Both the position numbers and the translations under genes were made by a program. The notes under the pieces were generated by a model that was not told where the DNA came from, made no database searches, and worked only from the letters and a program-made list of their open reading frames with translations. Positions 7,874 through 15,116 of a DNA stretch of 19,699 nucleotides are shown piece by piece (within the stretch, counting starts at the first letter, position 1; every line of letters begins with the position of its first letter). This DNA comes from Pseudomonadota bacterium. GTDB lineage: Bacteria > Pseudomonadota > Alphaproteobacteria > JAKJEU01. Where the stretch lies: NCBI GenBank assembly GCA_022705265.1, contig JAKJEU010000007.1, forward strand, positions 1 to 19,699, in the 5' to 3' direction.

Positions 7874-9100
7874 ATGTTATTTAAACCATTTAAAGCTCTT
7901 CGCCCAGTTGAAAATTTCGTTGGTGATGTTATTTCACCTCCATACGATGTTTTAAGCTCCAAAGAAGCATCCGAAATGGCTTGTAATAACCCGTTATCCT
8001 TTTTGCATATTTCAAAACCTGAAATTGATTTGCCATCTGATATTAATCAATATTCACAACAAGTTTATGATAAAGGTGCTGAAAACTTTAACAAACTTAT
8101 AAATGACAAGGTTTTGAAAAAAGAAGAAAAAGAAAGTTTTTATGTTTACAGAATTACTATGGGCAATCACACTCAAACTGGGGTTGCTGGATTGGTTTCG
8201 GCTCAATCATATGTTGATGGAAATGTAAAAAGACATGAATTTACTTTGCCAGTCAAAGAAGATGATAGATTTAATCAAATCAAAACTTTGATGGCTCAAA
8301 CTGGACCTGTTTTGCTTACTTATAAAGATTCAAAGGATATCTCGGGTATAATTGCAAAAGTCGTGAAAGAAAAAGCATTGTATGATGTAAAAGGTCCTAA
8401 TGAAACAAGACATGAAATTTGGGTTTTAAGTGATGAAGGCGAAGTTTCTTTGCTTCAATCTTATTTTGAAAACTTAAAATATCTTTATATCGCTGATGGT
8501 CATCACAGAATGGCTGCTGGTTCAAGGGTTGCTTTGGAATTAAAAGAAAAATTCCCAAACGAAGTGTCAAAATATGATGGTGTTTTGGCTGTTGCTTTTT
8601 CTGAACCTGAAATGCAAGTTTTGCCTTATAATCGAGTCATAAAAGATTTGAATGGTTTAAGTGCTGGCGAAATTATTAACAAAATCAAAGAAAATGGTTT
8701 TGAAGTTAAAGAAGTTTCAAAAGCAGTAGAGCCAGCTTCAAAGCTTAAATTTGGAATGTATTTAGATAAAAAATGGTATGAATTATCATACACAAAAGAA
8801 GTATCAAAAGATCCAGTTGCATCATTAGATGTAAGCGTTTTGTCAGATAATGTTTTTAATAAAATATTTGATATCGTAGATTTAAGAAAAGATAAAAGAA
8901 TTGCATTTGTCGGTGGTATAAGAGGGGTAAAAGAGCTTGAAAAGCTTGTTAATGAAGGAAGTTTTAAGGTTGCTTTTTCATTATTTTCAACTCCAATCAT
9001 TGATATGATAAATGTCGCTGACAGTGGTAATGTAATGCCTCCTAAATCAACTTGGTTTGAACCAAAATTGGCTGATGGTTTATTGTCAAACCAATTTTAA
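7874..9100 (+). CDS. DUF1015 family protein
   Basis: This is a 408-residue cytoplasmic protein of the DUF1015 family, widespread in bacteria and archaea and without an established reaction. Family hallmarks are plain: FKALRPVENFVGDVISPPYD near the start (residues 5-24), KRHEFT (about 118-123), and IADGHHRMAAG (about 206-216), which is the most conserved segment and a plausible active or binding site. There is no signal peptide or membrane helix, and the length is normal for the family. Start ATG 7874 follows a purine-rich AGGAAAAAGGA. It is monocistronic: divergent from the Bat operon and closed by a strong terminator at 9118-9157. A weak promoter (TTGGTT at 7811, TGATAA at 7835) may serve it. 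Confidence 0.93.
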   Translation: MLFKPFKALRPVENFVGDVISPPYDVLSSKEASEMACNNPLSFLHISKPEIDLPSDINQYSQQVYDKGAENFNKLINDKVLKKEEKESFYVYRITMGNHTQTGVAGLVSAQSYVDGNVKRHEFTLPVKEDDRFNQIKTLMAQTGPVLLTYKDSKDISGIIAKVVKEKALYDVKGPNETRHEIWVLSDEGEVSLLQSYFENLKYLYIADGHHRMAAGSRVALELKEKFPNEVSKYDGVLAVAFSEPEMQVLPYNRVIKDLNGLSAGEIINKIKENGFEVKEVSKAVEPASKLKFGMYLDKKWYELSYTKEVSKDPVASLDVSVLSDNVFNKIFDIVDLRKDKRIAFVGGIRGVKELEKLVNEGSFKVAFSLFSTPIIDMINVADSGNVMPPKSTWFEPKLADGLLSNQF

Positions 9101-9117
9101 ATTAAAGTTATGATATT

Positions 9118-9157
9118 AAAAAAACTGCCTAAAAATAATAATTTAGGCAGTTTTTTT
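9118..9157 (+). terminator. Rho-independent terminator of the DUF1015 gene
   Basis: A perfect 16-bp inverted repeat (core ACTGCCTAAA / TTTAGGCAGT) encloses an 8-base loop and is flanked by A7 on the left and T7 on the right, 18 bp after the stop codon. The symmetrical A and T tracts mean it could also act on leftward transcripts. Confidence 0.92.
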
Positions 9158-9178
9158 AATATAAAATAAAGCAAAACA

Positions 9179-9215
9179 AAAAGAGAGCGCTTTTAAATAA
9201 AAAACACTCTCTTTT
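9179..9215 (-). terminator. Terminator of the 9232-9567 gene
   Basis: AAAAGAGAG and CTCTCTTTT pair across about 19 bases. On the minus strand the hairpin is followed by TTTTTGTTTTG. It lies just past the stop of the minus-strand gene at 9232, so with the preceding hairpin it separates two convergent transcripts. Confidence 0.7.
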
Positions 9216-9231
9216 ATAAAAAATAACTTGT

Positions 9232-9567
9232 TTACTTGTTAAGTTTTGGAAGTTTGTCTTCTGGAACTGGTAATTTGTTAACCTGTCTTACAGGGACCAT
9301 ATATTCCCTTACAATGCTTCCGTCACGGAGTTCTGCAACCAAAATTTCTTTAACTTTTCTGAAACTTCCTCTAACACCTGGGTGAATGAAATCCAAAATA
9401 ATTGTTTGGTCAGTGCTTCTGTAAAATAAAGCATGTTCCTCACCAGCATAAAGCACAGTCGGTTTTTCAGGACCGCCTTGTCTTGCTTTTATGGTGACCA
9501 ATAATTCATTATCGTCATTTTCAAGAATGTCATAATAAGATTCAACTTCTAAAACTACACTATTCAT
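9232..9567 (-). CDS. Small cytoplasmic protein of unknown function
   Basis: I do not recognise the family. The product has 111 residues with no signal peptide, membrane helix or cysteine. Residues 1-95 alternate in a way that suggests a compact beta-rich fold (VVLEVESYYDIL, LLVTIKAR, TIILDFIHPG), with the distinctive motif HPGVRGSFRKVKE at about 62-74. It ends in a Pro/Lys-rich tail. Base use is less extreme than in its neighbours, and the ribosome site is strong (CGGGGA, 7 bases from ATG), which suggests a well-expressed, conserved housekeeping-like protein rather than recent cargo. It stands alone, between the DUF1015 terminator and the divergent binding-protein operon, and has its own terminator. 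Confidence 0.8.
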   Translation of the reverse strand: MNSVVLEVESYYDILENDDNELLVTIKARQGGPEKPTVLYAGEEHALFYRSTDQTIILDFIHPGVRGSFRKVKEILVAELRDGSIVREYMVPVRQVNKLPVPEDKLPKLNK

Positions 9568-9720
9568 GTTGCAATCCCCGTAAATATAATTATCTAGTCA
9601 AATTAGATTACAACAAAGTGATAATTTTTACAAAGACTTTTTATAAAAAAGTGAATATTATTTACTAGAAAAAACAAATTAACTCTTTTAATATGTTATT
9701 ATCTGTTTAATAATTGAGTT

Positions 9721-10734
9721 ATGATGAAAAATATTCTAAAAATTTTATTTTATTTACTTTTTGCAACCGTCTCTTTTTATGCAAAAGCTGATGATTTATC
9801 AGAAGTTGTTAATAATTGTGGCATTAATATTGGGATAGAAGGTCTTTCAAGTTATGATTCGAATAATAAGTTAGAAGGCTTTGATGTTGAATTTTGTAAG
9901 GCTTTCGCGGTTGCATATATGAATGATGAAAATAAAGTTCGTTTTGTTGATGTTGCTCTTACTGAAAGATTTGATGCACTTTTGGATAAACGAATTGACA
10001 TATTATTTGGAAATACAACAATAAATTTTAATCGAAGTACAATAGATGGAATTTTATTTTCAGCAACAAGTTTATTTGATAAGCAATTTGTTTTAATAAA
10101 AGACGAATTCAATGTTGAAAGATTAAAAGAGCTTGATGGAAAAACATTAACAGCATGTTATTTAAATGGTTCAAACAATAAGGATAATCTTTTAAAATAT
10201 CTTAATGCAAATAATATTAAATTAAGTATTGCCGAAAAAAATTATGAAAATAATGATTTTGAGACTTTTACACTTAATGATTGTGATTTGTTGATGAATG
10301 ACTCTATATATCTTAATTCTTATAAGAATCATAACCCTCATTTCAAAGATTATCATTTGTTGGAGGATGAAATTTCTTTTGATGCTATGAGTTTGGTTGT
10401 AAGAAGAAATGTTAAAATCGCAAAATCTATGAGAATAATTTTTTATACAATGGTTTTGGCTTCTGAAAAAGGTTTGAATTCGGGGAATATTGATAAGGTT
10501 TTATCAAAGACAAAGGATTATGAAATATTAAAGGTTTTTTCAAAAGACAGCGAATTTGCAAAAGAATACGGAATGATTAAAGGTTTTGCTTATAATATAG
10601 TGAAAAAAGTAGGAAGTTATAGCGAAATTTATGAAAAAACTTTGGGAAAGTATGAGGGGTTGAAATCAATTAAAGATAAAAATAAAATATTAAAAGAGGG
10701 CGGGCTTATATTCGCACCTCCGATTGGAAAATAA
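9721..10734 (+). CDS. AapJ-like periplasmic amino-acid-binding protein (first copy)
   Basis: This is a family 3 solute-binding protein, closest in pattern to AapJ, the periplasmic receptor of the general L-amino-acid ABC transporter. The 337 residues start with a signal peptide (about 1-23, ending AKA). Family segments follow: LEGFDVEFCKAFAVAY (51-66), TERFDALLDKRIDILFGNTT (81-100), NDCDLLMND (176-184) and a C-terminal VGSYSEIYEKTLG with FAPPIGK at the end. Arg105 and Asp184 match by motif the pair that holds the ligand's carboxylate and amino groups in this superfamily, so amino-acid binding is plausible. The usual RNTTW is GNTTI here. It starts a four-gene unit; the next gene begins 3 bp after its stop. 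No permease or ATPase gene follows, so the transporter partner, if any, lies elsewhere. The start is ATGATG with a weak ribosome site. Confidence 0.87.
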   Translation: MMKNILKILFYLLFATVSFYAKADDLSEVVNNCGINIGIEGLSSYDSNNKLEGFDVEFCKAFAVAYMNDENKVRFVDVALTERFDALLDKRIDILFGNTTINFNRSTIDGILFSATSLFDKQFVLIKDEFNVERLKELDGKTLTACYLNGSNNKDNLLKYLNANNIKLSIAEKNYENNDFETFTLNDCDLLMNDSIYLNSYKNHNPHFKDYHLLEDEISFDAMSLVVRRNVKIAKSMRIIFYTMVLASEKGLNSGNIDKVLSKTKDYEILKVFSKDSEFAKEYGMIKGFAYNIVKKVGSYSEIYEKTLGKYEGLKSIKDKNKILKEGGLIFAPPIGK

Positions 10735-10737
10735 TAT

Positions 10738-11778
10738 ATGAAAGCTTTGTTATTTATATTATTTATATCTTTTTTTAATATCTCTTTGGTTAATTCTAAG
10801 GAATTGCCAGAATATGGTCCTGATTTTAAACAACTTGATTATGAAACAATATATAAAATTAAAGACCGAGGTTATCTTAAATGTGGTGTTTCGTATGGCT
10901 TAACGGGACTTAGTATTATTGATGATTCTGGAGATATAAAGGGATTTTATAGCGATTTGTGCCGTGCAATATCAGCGGGTTTTTTAGGCTCAAAGAATTT
11001 GGTGGAATTTATCGAAATTTCCAGCGATGAAGATATTTTTCTTGCCTTAAAAGACGAAGAGATAGATGTTTTTTCTGGACCTGTTAATTGGACTATGAAG
11101 CTTTATGTCGGAAATGATACTTTGTTTTCATCTCCTATGTATTATGATGAAAGAAAAATTTTGGTTCATGCTAATAATAAAAACAAAAGTATAAAGGAAA
11201 TTTTAAAGCTTAAAATATGTTCGATGAAGGGGACTTCCACGGATTTAGAGATTTATTCATATCTTGGAACGGATAAGATAAAACTTAATATTGATGAATA
11301 TTATTCATACAGCCAGCTTGTTTCAAGCTTTGCTAAAAAAGATTGCCAAGTCTTAATTCAAAATAATTCTGTTTTAAAGTCAATAATGAAATCTTCAGGA
11401 CTTAGTGAAAATGATTACTATATCGCACCGTTTTCGTTGAATAAGATGATTATTTCTCCGATTGTTTCAAATTTTGATGTTAAATGGTGGAATCTTGTTA
11501 ATTGGGTTTTGAATCTTTTGATTTATGCCGAAGAAAAGGGTATAGGGATTGATAATATAAAAAATTATTCAAAAGAAGAAATAAAACAAATCTTTAATGT
11601 TAATGATGATTATATTGATAAAATGATGCTTAACCGTGATTTTATTTATGATATAATAAGTCAGGTTGGAAATTACAAAGAGATTTATAATCGAAATATA
11701 TTAAAAGAATTAAAAATTGAAAGAGGTTCAAATACTCTTTACAAGGACGGGGGCGATTTATATAGCCCTTCGTTTTAA
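10738..11778 (+). CDS. AapJ-like binding protein (second, divergent copy)
   Basis: This is a second AapJ-like family 3 binding protein, 346 residues, with a signal peptide (about 1-20, ending LVNS). It keeps the AapJ N-terminal pattern better than its neighbour (IKDRGYLKCGVSYGLTGLS, 41-59) and the C-terminal pattern (QVGNYKEIYNRNILKEL, then RGSNTLYKDGG). The ligand site is altered: NWTMK puts Lys121 where the family has Arg, and DCQVLIQN puts Asn209 where it has Asp. By family knowledge those two residues bind the amino-acid backbone, so classic amino-acid binding is doubtful. It may have been repurposed as a sensor or as a binder of another ligand. It sits 3 bp after the first copy and 23 bp before a DUF155 gene. 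The two copies differ strongly, so the duplication is old. Confidence 0.85.
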   Translation: MKALLFILFISFFNISLVNSKELPEYGPDFKQLDYETIYKIKDRGYLKCGVSYGLTGLSIIDDSGDIKGFYSDLCRAISAGFLGSKNLVEFIEISSDEDIFLALKDEEIDVFSGPVNWTMKLYVGNDTLFSSPMYYDERKILVHANNKNKSIKEILKLKICSMKGTSTDLEIYSYLGTDKIKLNIDEYYSYSQLVSSFAKKDCQVLIQNNSVLKSIMKSSGLSENDYYIAPFSLNKMIISPIVSNFDVKWWNLVNWVLNLLIYAEEKGIGIDNIKNYSKEEIKQIFNVNDDYIDKMMLNRDFIYDIISQVGNYKEIYNRNILKELKIERGSNTLYKDGGDLYSPSF

Positions 11779-11801
11779 AACAAGGAAACAGGTATGGTGT
11801 T

Positions 11802-12578
11802 ATGATAAAGGTTAAATCGTTTTTATTAGGTGACAGAATAGATTTAAAAGGTTTAGAAAATCGATTCGAAGCGGTTGCATTTGCACCACTTACTTTTGAA
11901 ATAAATGACAATGGGTATGTTGTTTTGTTTAAATATGGTGTGATTGTTACTTTTAACCTTGACGAGATAAGTCAAACCGAATTTATATCTTCGATTTCTC
12001 ATTTGATTTTGGGTAAATATGAAAATGTTTTAAGTGAAGAAACAAATGTTGATATTTGCGATAGCGATAAAGATGATTTGATCACAAAAGACGGCGATAT
12101 TATTTTAAATGGTTTTGATATTCTTAAATTCCAATTGATTGCAAATGTTTTATCAGAGGCTACTGTTCTTGATTATTATGAGGCAAAAGCAGCAAATGTA
12201 ATAGATGTGATTGAGCCTATGGTAAATATGTTGAGTGAAAAGGGTAAGATATCTGTTTCTGGTAAATCTTTATCAAAACTTATTGCTGATGTTATGCTTA
12301 CCTATACAAAACTTGTCGCAAGGGTGGGGGTAGGTGAAAAGCCAGATGCTTTGTGGGATTTTCCATATATGGACAGGTTTTACGCAAGATTGGTCGAAGA
12401 ATATGAATTGTTATATCGAGATAAGGCATTAACAAGAAGGTTGGAACTTATGTCGGATACGGTTGAAACCTTGCTTGGGGTCGATCAACATAAATACAGT
12501 TCAAGGTTAGAATGGTATATTATTCTTCTAATCGTGGCAGAGGTTGTAATAATGTTATTAAGTGAGCTTGTAAAATAA
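11802..12578 (+). CDS. DUF155 (RMND1/Rmd1-like) tail-anchored protein, first copy
   Basis: This is a 258-residue protein of the DUF155 family, which includes yeast Rmd1/Rmd8 and human mitochondrial RMND1. RMND1 supports mitochondrial translation; bacterial members are uncharacterised. Family signs are the early VVLFKYGVIVTFNLD (40-54), ILKFQLIANVLSEATVLDYYE (107-127), the RDKALTRRLELMSDTVETLL helix (206-225), and the terminal RLEWYIILLIVAEVVIMLL, the family's basic-Leu-Glu-Trp plus membrane helix (235-253). With no signal peptide, the body should face the cytoplasm, held by the C-terminal anchor. ATG 11802 is chosen because the upstream ATG at 11794 stops at once; ACAGG lies about 10 bases before. 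The TAATG junction overlaps the next gene by one base. Confidence 0.88.
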   Translation: MIKVKSFLLGDRIDLKGLENRFEAVAFAPLTFEINDNGYVVLFKYGVIVTFNLDEISQTEFISSISHLILGKYENVLSEETNVDICDSDKDDLITKDGDIILNGFDILKFQLIANVLSEATVLDYYEAKAANVIDVIEPMVNMLSEKGKISVSGKSLSKLIADVMLTYTKLVARVGVGEKPDALWDFPYMDRFYARLVEEYELLYRDKALTRRLELMSDTVETLLGVDQHKYSSRLEWYIILLIVAEVVIMLLSELVK

Positions 12579-13354
12579 TGGAAAAATTTAAAATTAAGGC
12601 ATTGTTTTTAGGCGAAAAAATAAATTTAAGATTTATCGAAGACAAAATTGTGGCTCTTTATCCTCTTGTGGTTGAACTTAAAGAAAATTCTTATGCCGTT
12701 ATTTTTAAATATGGTGCGGTGGTTTTGTTTAATGTTGAGGAGGATTTGGAAAAAGATTTTTTATCAAAATTAAAACCCTCGATAACTCTTCCTTATGAAA
12801 AACCAATATCGGAAGTATCATATATAAATATAAAGGAAACTGATAAATTTGATTATGTTGATGAAAATGGATTTATTATATTAAATTCTTTCCCAAATTT
12901 CGTAAAAATGCAGGTGATTTCGATAGTTTTATCGGAAAATGTCATCTTGTCATATTTTGAACAAAATGTTGGTGAAATTTTTGATCGACTTGAACCTATT
13001 ATGCTTAATCTAAGTAAAGGCGGAGTTTTAGCAGTCGAAAAAGAGGATAATTTATTAAAAAATATCGGTGGTTTTTTAAAAATTATGCTTAAAATGGTGG
13101 CAAGAGTTGGAATCATCGATAACCCAGATGTTTTATGGGATAATCCCGATCAAGAGCGACTTTTTAAGGCATTAAAAGAAGAATATGAAATTTTGGACAG
13201 AGATAAATGTTTGAACAAAAGATTTTCTCTTGCAAGCGATACAGTGGATACTTTGCTTGATATTAAACGAAGTGCTCACAGTGCAAAACTTGACTGGTAT
13301 GTCATAATATTAATTATAATGGCGGTTACCATTATGGCTTTCGAAGTTTTTTAA
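12578..13354 (+). CDS. DUF155 (RMND1/Rmd1-like) tail-anchored protein, second copy
   Basis: This is the tandem paralogue of the preceding gene and has exactly the same length, 258 residues. The same landmarks fall at nearly the same positions: AVIFKYGAVVLFNVE (40-54), VKMQVISIVLSENVILSYFEQ, RDKCLNKRFSLASDTVDTLL (208-227) and KLDWYVIILIIMAVTIMAF (237-255). The sequences otherwise differ widely, so the copies are old and have probably specialised, perhaps as a heteromer. The start codon overlaps the previous stop (TAATG), which predicts coupled translation and equal dosage. The gene ends the four-gene unit. Its stop shares TTAA (13351-13354) with the stop of the convergent zincin gene, and no hairpin terminator is visible. 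Confidence 0.87.
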   Translation: MEKFKIKALFLGEKINLRFIEDKIVALYPLVVELKENSYAVIFKYGAVVLFNVEEDLEKDFLSKLKPSITLPYEKPISEVSYINIKETDKFDYVDENGFIILNSFPNFVKMQVISIVLSENVILSYFEQNVGEIFDRLEPIMLNLSKGGVLAVEKEDNLLKNIGGFLKIMLKMVARVGIIDNPDVLWDNPDQERLFKALKEEYEILDRDKCLNKRFSLASDTVDTLLDIKRSAHSAKLDWYVIILIIMAVTIMAFEVF

Positions 13355-15014
13355 AGGCTTTTTTGATTTTTATTTAAAACGATTTGTGGAGCGATAAAGT
13401 TTTTTTCAAAATTTGCTTTTTGTTCCAAAATATTATTTAACGAAGCTTTATCATTAAAAAACATTTTTTCCATTTCTTTTGGAATTGGATTTGCCAAGGT
13501 TTTTGTAATTTCTTGTTTCAAATTTTCGCTTGTTATTTCGTCAGTATTTAATTGGTTTGATATTTGAAAACTTTTATAATAATGGTTTATTGCTTTTTTG
13601 AAATGATTAAGACTTTCAGAAGATACTTTATCGTTTTGAATGTCCTTTATTAATTTGTTCATGTTTTGATAATATTTATTTGTTTCTTTTACAAAATTAT
13701 CACAAGTTGGTTTAATTTCTTTGCCATCATTTTCAATGAATGAGTTTAAAACAACAAAAGCCATGACTTTATCGCTTTTGAAAACATAATCTGAATCAAG
13801 GGTTTCGTTAAAACGAATGGGACTGTCGTTTTTAAGAAGTTCTGCTTTTTCATGGTTTATAAAATCAATAAAAGATACTGTGAAGTTATTGCAATCAATT
13901 TTTTTTGATTCATTTTTAAGATGTTTTTTATATTCATCAAGAATTATCGAAGGTCTTTTATTTGGGTTTTCGGTAATATCGCATTTTGCATCTTTTACAT
14001 GGGATAAATAAGAATTATATGAAGCATTACCATCATTTTCTTCTTTGATAATACTTTTTGCAATGTCTTTGAAGCTGTCATAAGAAAGCTTGCTTTGATT
14101 AACAAGCGACAAAGACAAGGTTGATAATTCCTTAATTGACATTTTATCAAAAAAATTTTTGTCTTTTTCAAGTTTTTCATCAGCAAACTTTATAATCCCA
14201 TCGATCACATCGCAAGTATAATGGGTTTCGTTTTCCAATATCTTTTTTTCAAGATTTCTTGAATGCTTGTTGTCTTCTTTTGTTCTTGCTGATAATTTTT
14301 CAAAACTTAAAGCACGGATGTTTTTTATGACTTTTGCAAGGTTTGTATTGCCTTTTTCCTTAATTCCAACAAAAGTTGCAAAAGCATCGGCTTCACATTC
14401 TTTTACATATTTTTCATATGGATTATAAAAGCTGTCAGGTTTGTTAAGTAACCCATGACCAATTTCATGGAAAAAACAATCTTTTATAAAATCTTCTTCT
14501 TTTAAATCGTATTTTTTACAAGTTCATTTTGACCAAACAAATTGATTTCATAATTTTGAGAAAAATCTCGGGAAATGCCGATTATATAAGCTTTTTTGCC
14601 GTAACTTTCATCACTCATAATCGCACCACCATTTTTATAAGGCTCGTTTAAAATACCCATACCAGATACAGAATTATCGATATAAGATATTATATGAGAA
14701 GCCTTGTCTTGGAGTGAATTTTCGCGGCATTTATTTTTTAAATATTCAAGATTAATATATTCCAAATTTTTTGGATTAACCATTTTCATGGCACTTAACA
14801 TTGAATAATCAAACAACATAATTTTTGTATTAAATTCATCAGAAGAGTTTATATCATTTACATATTTTTGGCATTTATCAAAAGCCTTATAATACTCTTG
14901 ATACGGAGTTTTAAGTTTTTCATAAACCTCATCAAGCGTCAAAGAAGATTGATTGGAATAATTTATTACCCCAAACATTGCATTTATATTGTTTTTTCCG
15001 CTTTCATATTTCAT
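13351..15014 (-). CDS. Zincin-like HExxH protein, split by one frameshift
   Basis: Two minus-strand frames belong to one gene. The first (start ATG 15014) ends at 14502 after NELVK; the second continues without a usable start. With one extra A in the A6 run (T6 on plus, 14512-14517) the join reads NELVKKYDLKEEDFIK and gives about 554 residues. The joined region carries HEIGH (about residues 183-187; bases 14455-14469) and, about 20 residues later, ECEADAF. HExxH supplies two zinc-binding His and a catalytic Glu, and the later Glu could be the third ligand, as in M48-like gluzincins. There is no signal peptide or membrane helix, so it is probably cytoplasmic. The C-terminal 350 residues are helical and unrecognised. 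Divergent from a second zincin-like gene. The break may be decay, sequence error or recoding; substrate unknown. Confidence 0.72.
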
Positions 15015-15020
15015 ACAAAC

Positions 15021-15048
15021 ATTCTATCATTTTGGACAAAAAATACAA
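15021..15048 (-). promoter_or_regulatory. Promoter for the minus-strand zincin gene, possibly leaderless
   Basis: On the minus strand TTGTAT (15043-15048) and TAGAAT (15021-15026) are 16 bp apart. The -10 box ends only 6 bases before the ATG at 15014, and no ribosome-binding site is visible. If used, transcription would begin at or next to the start codon and give a leaderless message. Confidence 0.45.
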
Positions 15049-15067
15049 TAGATTTTTATTTAAAAAC

Positions 15068-15076
15068 TGTTATAAT
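15068..15076 (+). promoter_or_regulatory. Extended -10 promoter for the plus-strand zincin gene
   Basis: TGTTATAAT is a perfect extended -10 element (TG, one base, TATAAT), 40 bp upstream of the ATG at 15117. The -35 region is poor, which extended -10 promoters tolerate. AAGGGTGG, a strong ribosome site, lies between it and the start. Confidence 0.55.
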
Positions 15077-15116
15077 AAATTGATTGATATTCTCTTAAAT
15101 TTAAGGGTGGCATTTT

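Noticed and set aside
7681..7962. A 93-residue minus-strand frame upstream of DUF4381
   Set aside because: Its N-terminal third is the antisense of the conserved DUF1015 start, and the rest is the AT-rich intergenic region with the Bat promoter. No ribosome site or family match.
8626..9000. A 124-residue minus-strand frame inside DUF1015
   Set aside because: It is a shadow of the certain DUF1015 gene, with no start signal and no recognisable motif.
9721..11778. A complete amino-acid ABC transporter
   Set aside because: Only binding-protein genes are present. No permease with multiple membrane helices and no Walker A/B ATPase appears before or after them.
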